Below the pieces are notes generated by a model. It was not told the origin of the DNA, did not search any database, and saw nothing but the letters and a program-made list of their open reading frames with translations. This document shows positions 58,487-64,000 of a stretch of DNA of 64,000 nucleotides, in pieces (the first letter of the stretch is position 1; each line of letters opens with the position of its first letter). The position numbers were made by a program, and so were the translations under genes. Source of the stretch: CADEEX01 sp964577955 (GTDB lineage: Bacteria > Acidobacteriota > Vicinamibacteria > Vicinamibacterales > CAVVIG01); assembly GCA_964577955.1 (NCBI GenBank), contig CAZOAZ010000019.1, positions 1 to 64,000 of the forward strand, read 5' to 3'.

Positions 58487-59458
58487 TCAGGCCCGGTGTT
58501 CCCGGATCTCGCGAATCACGTAGGTCGGCTTGTTCTGCGATTCGTGATACGTGCGCGACTGCATTTCCGCCAGCAGTCCAAGCGTCAGGAGCTGAAGGCC
58601 CGTGAACACGCCGAGGATGCCGAACAGCAGCAGCGGACGGTTGCCAATCGACTGGGCCGCCATCAGCCCGGTCATCGTCGCGATCCGGACATAGAGGAAC
58701 CAGAGCGTGACGGCCAACCCGGGAATCAGCATCGTCAGGCCCACGAGGCCGAAGATCTGCACGGGCCGCGTCGAATAGCTCAAGAGGAACTTGACGGTCA
58801 GGAGGTCGAGGATGACGCGAATGGTGCGCGAAATTCCGTACTTCGACGAGCCGTGCTTCCGCGGCCGGTGATTGACGACCGTCTCCCCCATCGCCACGCC
58901 CTGCTCGCTCGCGATCGCCGGGATGAAGCGGTGCATCTCGCCGTACAGCTTGAGCGGTTTCACCACCTCCGCTCGGAACACCTTGAGCGAGCAGCCGTAG
59001 TCGTGCAGCTTCACGCCGGTCGACCACGAAATGACGCGGTTGGCGATCATCGACGGCAGGAGGCGCGACCAGAACGCGTCCTTCCGGTCCTTGCGCCAGC
59101 CGCAGACGATGTCGAGCTGCTCGTCTTCGAGCTGCTTCACCATCCGCGCCACGTCCCGAGGGTCGTTCTGGAGATCCCCGTCCGAGGTCACGATGTATTT
59201 CCCGCCGGCGTGGGCAAATCCCGCCGCAAACGCTGCCGTCTGGCCGAAGTTGCGGCGAAACCGGATCACCCGCACGCGTGGGTCGTCCTTCTGAATCTTG
59301 GCCAGAATCGGGAAACTCTCGTCGGTACTGCCGTCGTCGACGAGGATCAGCTCGTACGAACGGCCCGCGGCGGTCAGCTCGCGGGTGAACTCCCGGTGGA
59401 GTTCGTCCAGGCTGGCGGCCTCGTTGTGAATGGGAATGACGATGCTGAGGTCGATCAT
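58487..59458 (-). CDS. GT2 polyprenyl-phosphate glycosyltransferase (GtrB/DPM-like)
   Basis: 323 residues from ATG 59458. GT-A domain with 'VIPIHNEAASLDEL', 'LVDDGSTDES', 'TSDGDLQNDP' and 'RKHGSSKYG', followed by two membrane segments at about 235-300. This is the layout of GtrB/ArnC enzymes that load a sugar onto undecaprenyl phosphate for use by GT-C enzymes such as the gene two places downstream. TATAAA about 20 bases upstream is a likely -10 box. Confidence 0.9.
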   Translation of the reverse strand: MIDLSIVIPIHNEAASLDELHREFTRELTAAGRSYELILVDDGSTDESFPILAKIQKDDPRVRVIRFRRNFGQTAAFAAGFAHAGGKYIVTSDGDLQNDPRDVARMVKQLEDEQLDIVCGWRKDRKDAFWSRLLPSMIANRVISWSTGVKLHDYGCSLKVFRAEVVKPLKLYGEMHRFIPAIASEQGVAMGETVVNHRPRKHGSSKYGISRTIRVILDLLTVKFLLSYSTRPVQIFGLVGLTMLIPGLAVTLWFLYVRIATMTGLMAAQSIGNRPLLLFGILGVFTGLQLLTLGLLAEMQSRTYHESQNKPTYVIREIREHRA

Positions 59459-59475
59459 GTCGGACGGCCCATAGT

Positions 59476-60072
59476 TTATAAGCGTTTCGGCTGACGCGAC
59501 CGCTTGACCAGGACCCACGCGGCCAGACCGACCAGGAGCAGTGCCACGACCGCGAGACCGACCGGCTTGCTGTTCTCGCGCATGAAGTCCATCGCCTGGT
59601 CGCCGTACTTGAGCGCCAGGTAGCCTTCGATGAAGTAGCGCAGCCCCCGGCCAATGAGAATCGCGATCGCGAAACGGCTCATGCTGATGCCCGCCACGCC
59701 GGCAAGGAGCACGAACACTTTGAAGGGCGCCGGCGGCGGCAGGAGCGACGGGATCAGGACGGCCATCACGCCGTAGCGCCGGAACGTGGCCATCGCCCGC
59801 TCGACGCGCGCCGGACTGAAGCGGCGCGCCACCCACTGATCGCCCTTCCGCCCGATGTAGTACAGCACCAGGCAGCCGGCCAGCGAGCCGAGCGTCGCCG
59901 TGGCGGCATAGAGGACCATCCGCTCCTTGTGCTGGGTCACCATGAAGACCAGGAGCAGGTCGTTGATCTCGGGCAGTGACAGGAACGACGAATCGAGGAA
60001 GGCGACGACGAAGAGCCCGGGTGCGCCCATCGCCAGCGCAAAGGCCCGGAGCCGGTCGACAAATTCAGACAT
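59476..60072 (-). CDS. DedA/VTT-family membrane protein
   Basis: 198 residues from ATG 60072. 'LPPPAPFKVFVLLAGV' and 'GRGLRYFIEGYLALKYG' are VTT/DedA features; five or six membrane segments. DedA proteins recycle polyprenyl phosphate or flip phospholipids, which suits the neighbouring GT2 and GT-C genes that use polyprenyl-phosphate sugars. The N-terminal 'FLDSSFLSLPEINDLLLV' carries an acidic pair expected in the re-entrant loop. A longer frame to 60849 only shadows the sigma gene. Confidence 0.85.
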   Translation of the reverse strand: MSEFVDRLRAFALAMGAPGLFVVAFLDSSFLSLPEINDLLLVFMVTQHKERMVLYAATATLGSLAGCLVLYYIGRKGDQWVARRFSPARVERAMATFRRYGVMAVLIPSLLPPPAPFKVFVLLAGVAGISMSRFAIAILIGRGLRYFIEGYLALKYGDQAMDFMRENSKPVGLAVVALLLVGLAAWVLVKRSRQPKRL

Positions 60073-60201
60073 GGTGTAAACGGCGATTCTAATACGCTGG
60101 TCCCCGCAGCACCGGTGGCGGCCGTGCCCCGCTAACGCTTGGGGCGGCCGGAACGTCGTAGCAGCTGTGGTGGTGTCTTCCGACGGGAGGGGCGTGTCGA
60201 C

Positions 60202-60753
60202 GTGAAACCGGACGCGCTGGCGCCGTTCAACGCCGAGCCCGCTGACGCCGAGCGGATCGCGCTCGTGGCGGCCGCACAGCAGGGCGACCGTGCCGCGTTC
60301 GCGGCGTTGTACGCCCGCTACGCACCCATGGTGCACGGCATCGCGCTCGCCCGCGTCGAACGGCTCGAGGTCGACGACATCGTCCACGACGTCTTTCTCC
60401 TGGCGCTCCGCAAGCTGCCGACGCTGCAGAACCCCGCGGCCTTCGGCGGGTGGCTCGCGGCCATTGCCCGCAACCGATCCGTGGATCACCTGCGCCGCCG
60501 CCCGCCGCTCGACACCCTCCCGGAGGACCTGGCCGCCAGCGACGGCGATCGATCGAACGCCTACGCGATTCTCGCCGTCGTTCGCCAGCTGCCGGATGCC
60601 TATCGCGAAACGCTGACGCTCCGCCTGGTTGAGGGAATGACCGGCCCTGAGATTGCCGCGTCCACAGGACTGACCGCGGGGTCCGTCCGCGTGAACCTGC
60701 ATCGCGGGATGAAGCTCCTCCGCGAGCGCCTCGAAAGGAAGGCGCTGCCATGA
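60202..60753 (+). CDS. ECF sigma factor
   Basis: 183 residues from GTG 60202, with GGGAGGGG upstream; a TTG at 60139 is less likely. Region 2 'LEVDDIVHDVFLLALRKL' and 'FGGWLAAIARNRSVDHLRR', region 4 'MTGPEIAASTGLTAGSVRVNLHRGMKLL'. The FecR-like gene follows with an ATGA overlap, so this is a sigma/anti-sigma pair. Confidence 0.9.
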   Translation: MKPDALAPFNAEPADAERIALVAAAQQGDRAAFAALYARYAPMVHGIALARVERLEVDDIVHDVFLLALRKLPTLQNPAAFGGWLAAIARNRSVDHLRRRPPLDTLPEDLAASDGDRSNAYAILAVVRQLPDAYRETLTLRLVEGMTGPEIAASTGLTAGSVRVNLHRGMKLLRERLERKALP

Positions 60754-61826
60754 GTGATCAGTATTTGTGGGACGGATCCGGTCCGGAGGATCCCGAAATC
60801 GCGGCGCTCGAAGCGACGCTACGGCCGCTTCGGCATCGTCCAACGCCATTGCCGTCGCGGCGTCCGGCTTCCGCCTTCGCCAAGACTCCGGCGGACCGCC
60901 GTAGCTTTAGCGGAGGCTGGTTAGCCGGATTGCAGGAGTACGAAAGGTTGACCGCGCTCGCTCTCGCCGCATCGCTCGCGCTTGCAGTTGGCGCCACCTG
61001 GTGGATCGCGTCAAGCCGTGGCGTGCACGACGCGCTCCTCGTCACGAGCATCGTCGGCACGCCGACGATCGGGCAGCAGTCGGTCGGTGAAGGCGATCCG
61101 CTGTCGCGCGGCCGTGTGCTCACGACCGACGCCCGATCGATGGCCGGCCTCGCCATCGGCACGCTCGGCCAGATCTCTCTCGAGCCATCCAGCGAGCTGC
61201 GTTTCCTCGGGTCTCAGGCCGGACGTTACCGGCTTCGTCTCGAGCGCGGCACCGTCCAGGCGACGATCACCGCCCCGCCCGGCCAGTTCCTGATCGAAAC
61301 GCCCTCATCGGCGGCGCTCGATCTGGGCTGCGTCTATTCGCTGACCGTCGATGAGCAGGGCAACGGTCTCGTGCGCGTGACGAGCGGCTGGGTCGGATTC
61401 GCCGCGCGCGGCCAAGAGTCGCTCATCCCTGCCGGCGCGGTGTGTGCAACGCGTCGCGGCGTCGGGCCTGGCACGCCGCACTTCGCTGACGCTGCGCCGG
61501 CACTTCGCGACGCGCTCGAGCGGATGGACTTCGCACGCCTCGACGCCGCCGCCATGAGCGCCTCGATCGACACCGTGCTTGCCGAGGCCCGCCCTCAGGA
61601 CGCGTTCACGCTGTGGCATCTGGTCAGGCGGGCGCCTCCGGCCGAGCGCGGCCGTCTCTTCGATCGGCTCAGTGTCCTGTCGCCGCCGCCAGACGGCATC
61701 ACGCGCGACGGCATCATCCGTCTCGATCGGACGATGCTGGATCGGTGGTGGGACGACTTCGGGTTTGGCGCGATGGAGCTCTGGCGTCAGTGGCGCCAGG
61801 AATGGCAGGACGCCTTCGAGCGCTAA
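60750..61826 (+). CDS. FecR-like anti-sigma factor
   Basis: 358 residues, coupled to the sigma gene by a four-base overlap. A short cytoplasmic part (about 1-68) is interrupted by 'FAKTPADRRSFSGGW', encoded by an inserted palindrome. One membrane segment lies at about 70-88, then a FecR-type beta domain ('GDPLSRGRVLTTDARSMAGL', 'LRLERGTVQATI') and a C-terminal helical part. It would hold the sigma factor at the membrane until a periplasmic signal arrives. There is no zinc-finger motif. Confidence 0.82.
   Translation: MSDQYLWDGSGPEDPEIAALEATLRPLRHRPTPLPSRRPASAFAKTPADRRSFSGGWLAGLQEYERLTALALAASLALAVGATWWIASSRGVHDALLVTSIVGTPTIGQQSVGEGDPLSRGRVLTTDARSMAGLAIGTLGQISLEPSSELRFLGSQAGRYRLRLERGTVQATITAPPGQFLIETPSSAALDLGCVYSLTVDEQGNGLVRVTSGWVGFAARGQESLIPAGAVCATRRGVGPGTPHFADAAPALRDALERMDFARLDAAAMSASIDTVLAEARPQDAFTLWHLVRRAPPAERGRLFDRLSVLSPPPDGITRDGIIRLDRTMLDRWWDDFGFGAMELWRQWRQEWQDAFER
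60864..60920. repeat. Dispersed palindrome, family C, inside the FecR-like gene
   Basis: A 57-base element with core CGGCGG-A-CCGCCG and outer arms CCGCCTTCGC/GCTTTAGCGGAGG. It is read in frame as residues 39-57 of the anti-sigma factor. Confidence 0.7.
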
Positions 61827-61871
61827 CGCTCGCGGCCAGCGCCGCGTCCTTCAGATACACACGGAGGACCC

Positions 61872-62522
61872 ATGCGCTACATGTTCATCGCTCTTTCGGC
61901 CACTGTTGCTTCTCTGGCGCTTGCCGCGCCAGCTCTGGCAGGTCCCCCGCTCATCGTTCATCCATTCGACATCGGGACGAATGCCTCGCTGCCGTGGTCG
62001 GCGCCGAAAGGGCGCGCGGACTATCAACTGGCGCGGCTTGTCGACGACACACAGCAGATTCTGCTGGCCGAGACCCGCGCCCTCGTGCACATGGAAACGC
62101 TGCGGCGTGCCGCCATGTATGCGTCCCGGGATCGCGAAACCGTGAAGCGCCTGCTCGACGCGTTGACGGGGCGCGCGACCGCGGCGCAGACGGCGGGACA
62201 CCCGGATCCGCTGGCCTACCTGGATACCGCCTACTTCACCGAAGCCGTGCGGCAGATGGTGATCCTTCCGGAGATGACCCCCTTCCGCGATCATTCGGCA
62301 TCGGTCAATGACCTCGTCGCGACGCGTGACGGCTACGAGTGGATCGCCAAGGCGCTGACGGCCTGGCCGAACCATGTGGGTATCCGGTATGCGGCGGCCG
62401 TCATCGGCGCCGATCGGCATCGTGACCAAGCACGCATGCATGCCGCCTTCGTCCGCGCGCACGCCGCCGAGGACCCGCTGCTGGCCCGGAATCTGGATCA
62501 TCTCCTGTCGCACGGCAATTGA
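61872..62522 (+). CDS. Secreted protein of unknown function
   Basis: 216 residues. Signal peptide 1-23 ('APALAGPP'), then 'LIVHPFDIGTNASLPW' and a mostly helical remainder ('RLVDDTQQILLAETRALVHMETLRRAAMY'). It lies 45 bases after the anti-sigma gene with GGAGG upstream and is probably in the same operon, hence likely under that sigma factor. I recognise no domain. Confidence 0.7.
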   Translation: MRYMFIALSATVASLALAAPALAGPPLIVHPFDIGTNASLPWSAPKGRADYQLARLVDDTQQILLAETRALVHMETLRRAAMYASRDRETVKRLLDALTGRATAAQTAGHPDPLAYLDTAYFTEAVRQMVILPEMTPFRDHSASVNDLVATRDGYEWIAKALTAWPNHVGIRYAAAVIGADRHRDQARMHAAFVRAHAAEDPLLARNLDHLLSHGN

Positions 62523-62572
62523 CAGCCGTCGCACTTAGCACTTCGCACTTCGAACCTCGCACTTTCCCGTGC

Positions 62573-62578
62573 TACTTT
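62573..62578 (+). promoter_or_regulatory. Leaderless-type -10 box of the terminal GT-C gene
   Basis: TACTTT six bases before GTG 62585. Upstream are short CGCACTTnG repeats (62530-62565). Confidence 0.5.
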
Positions 62579-62584
62579 GGCCGG

Positions 62585-64000
62585 GTGCCGCTCGCGAGGC
62601 GTACCACCGCCGTACTCGTCGCAATCGTCGCCGCCTTCGGTGGGACAGCCTCGGCACTCCACTACTATCACGCTGGTCTCTCGCTCAGTCATTACGACGC
62701 GCGCGGACACCTCGTCGTCGCGCGTCGCATCTTCGACAGTCTCACGCCCGGTTGGCAGCAGATTGGAGCGGTGTGGCTGCCGCTCCCGCATCTTCTGAAC
62801 GCACTCCCGGTGCAGGTCGATCTCTTTTATCGCACCGGTGCGTCGGCGATCGCGATCTCCATCCTCAGTTACGCCGTAGCGACTGCAGCGATCGCGTGGA
62901 TCGTCGAGTCGATCACCACTTCGCGATGGGCCGGTGTGGCAGGCGCGCTGGTCCTTGCGATCAACCCCAACGTCCTGTATCTGCAGGCGACGCCGATGAC
63001 CGAGCCGCTGCTCATCGCGTTGACGCTCAGCGCGATCGCGGCGTTGATGGCGTGGATCGACGGACAGCCTAAAGGCTGTCCCTACCGGGACACGGACGCG
63101 ACTTCGGTACGGACAGGCCTTAGCCTGTCCGTCCCCAGCCCCCAGCCCCCAGCCCCCAGTCCCCGCGTCGTCGGCGCCCTGTTCGCCTTTGCGTGCATGA
63201 CGCGCTATGAAGCCTGGCCGGTGACGGCCACAGCGTGCGCGCTCGCGGTCTGGGCGCTCTGGCGCGGCGGCGATCCGTTGCCCGCGGCTGTCCGCAACGT
63301 CCTGCGCGTCGCGATATATCCGATCGTGGCCGTCGCCGCCTTCTTCATCTTCAGCCGCATCGTCGTCGGGTCGTGGTTCGCCAACGACTTCTTCGTCCCC
63401 GAGAACCCGGCGCAAGGCCTGCCCTACGAGGTGCTCAAGGAGATCGTCTGGGGCACGCGGTCGCTGAGCGGGCTCGGCGTGTTGATCGCCGGGGCGGCAG
63501 GGCTCGCGCTCCTCGCCGGCGTGGGACTCCTCCGCGATCGATCAGCCCGCGCACTCCTGCCGCTCGCGCTGCTGGCGGTCGCTGCGGTGCCGGCGGCGGC
63601 CTTCTTCGACGGCCATCCGTACCGGATTCGCTACATGGTGCCGCTGCTCGCCGCACAGGCTGTTGGCGCGGGAATCGTGGCCGGGCTGTTGGTCTGGCTG
63701 AAGCCGGAGCCGATAGCCAAAAGGCGATGGGCGCAGCTCATCATGGTGCCGGTGATCCTCGTGCTCGCGATCGCCGAACTGCATCCGTTCGACGCGTCGG
63801 CGGCGATGGTTGCCGAAGCGCAGTGGGATCGGCCGAACATCGCCGGCCGCGCGCCGGTCACGACGTGTCTCGCCGACGGCTATCACGGCGAAACCGTCAT
63901 GGCGAGCATGGGCTCGCTCGGGCACTACATGCAGGATCTCTCAGCCTACGGGTTTCAGTTGCACGACTTCCTGCACGAGGGCAACGGCGACATCTGGCTT
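62585..64000 (+). CDS. GT-C-like membrane glycosyltransferase (partial, runs off the window)
   Basis: At least 472 residues from GTG 62585 to the last base, with no stop in between. About nine membrane segments are visible. 'LSHYDARGHLVVARRIFD' after the first segment resembles the acidic outer loop of GT-C enzymes, and 'NPNVLYLQATPMTEPLLIAL' is typical of this group. Residues 159-195 ('DGQPKGCPY' to 'QPPAPSPR') are a low-complexity insertion encoded by two family A palindromes and a CCCAGCC tandem. The reading frame is kept through the insertion. The C-terminus lies outside. Confidence 0.8.
   Translation, partial: MPLARRTTAVLVAIVAAFGGTASALHYYHAGLSLSHYDARGHLVVARRIFDSLTPGWQQIGAVWLPLPHLLNALPVQVDLFYRTGASAIAISILSYAVATAAIAWIVESITTSRWAGVAGALVLAINPNVLYLQATPMTEPLLIALTLSAIAALMAWIDGQPKGCPYRDTDATSVRTGLSLSVPSPQPPAPSPRVVGALFAFACMTRYEAWPVTATACALAVWALWRGGDPLPAAVRNVLRVAIYPIVAVAAFFIFSRIVVGSWFANDFFVPENPAQGLPYEVLKEIVWGTRSLSGLGVLIAGAAGLALLAGVGLLRDRSARALLPLALLAVAAVPAAAFFDGHPYRIRYMVPLLAAQAVGAGIVAGLLVWLKPEPIAKRRWAQLIMVPVILVLAIAELHPFDASAAMVAEAQWDRPNIAGRAPVTTCLADGYHGETVMASMGSLGHYMQDLSAYGFQLHDFLHEGNGDIWL
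63062..63130. repeat. Two family A palindromes inside the GT-C gene
   Basis: GGACAGCCTAAAGGCTGTCC at 63062-63081 and GGACAGGCCTTAGCCTGTCC at 63111-63130, followed by a CCCCAG/CCCAGC tandem to about 63165. All are translated in frame. Confidence 0.9.

Noticed and set aside
60150..60177. ECF-type promoter (GGAAC) before the third sigma factor
   Set aside because: GGAAC is followed by TGTC only at 19 bases, too far and too weak to call.
60073..60849. Extension of the DedA frame to 457 codons
   Set aside because: The extra residues are antisense to the sigma factor and its partner and carry no membrane segments or domain.
1..64000. CRISPR array or integrated phage
   Set aside because: No regularly spaced direct repeats of 25-40 bases, no cas genes, integrases, transposases or phage structural genes were found.

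Overview
This is a GC-rich bacterial chromosome window with densely packed genes on both strands, many GTG/TTG starts, and many 1- to 4-nt start/stop overlaps. The gene mix fits Acidobacteriota, probably class Vicinamibacteria: a DUF5916/CBM9-like outer-membrane protein, many GT-C glycosyltransferases, SPASM radical SAM proteins, several ECF sigma factors, and abundant short dispersed palindromes. That placement is inference from gene content; there is no rRNA here. I see no prophage, transposase, CRISPR array or tRNA.

Layout. 1-5.9 kb: a cupredoxin-like protein, a porin, a CBM9/DUF5916 protein with a divergent HxlR regulator around a 27-bp palindromic operator, and a tandem pair of SpoIIAA-like proteins. 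5.9-11.9 kb: a GT-C transferase coupled to a radical SAM enzyme, an AT-hook plus ribbon-helix-helix protein, a GT2 enzyme and a lipoprotein closed by a clear terminator. 12-15.7 kb: a receiver-like protein, a putative Na+/H+ antiporter and an ArnT-like transferase. 15.7-18.5 kb: an ECF sigma/anti-sigma pair with a Cys-rich secreted protein and a divergent peroxiredoxin-DsbD-alpha fusion. Both outward promoters read GGAATA-N16-CGTT, so this looks like a self-contained stress module. 18.6-22.1 kb: a second ECF sigma factor coupled to an SRPBCC protein, a sugar epimerase and an amidohydrolase.

22.1-32.7 kb: housekeeping core on the minus strand. radC-metG-tatD-polyprenyl synthase-ligA-htrA overlap or nearly overlap one another, followed by an NtrC-type regulator, the RNase P RNA gene (rnpB) and the amidohydrolase. 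rnpB is unusually long and carries repeat-like hairpins in variable arms. 32.8-38.7 kb: a DapF-like protein with serine in place of both catalytic cysteines, a methyltransferase, a GlpD-like oxidase, an outer-membrane protein and ttcA.

38-60 kb: a large surface-glycan or glycolipid region with GT4, GT2 and GT-C glycosyltransferases, methyltransferases (one fused to a flippase-like membrane domain, one to DUF4214), flippase-like proteins, a second radical SAM enzyme, SGNH hydrolases, lipoproteins and a DedA protein. 60-64 kb: a third ECF sigma with a FecR-like partner, a secreted protein, and a GT-C gene that runs off the end of the window.

Two themes run through the window. Short palindromic repeat families, chiefly GGACAGGCTTTAGCCTGTCC, lie between genes and also in frame inside genes. 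Several genes look leaderless, with a TANNNT box six or seven bases before the start codon. All calls come from reading the sequence and the translations; no database search was run.
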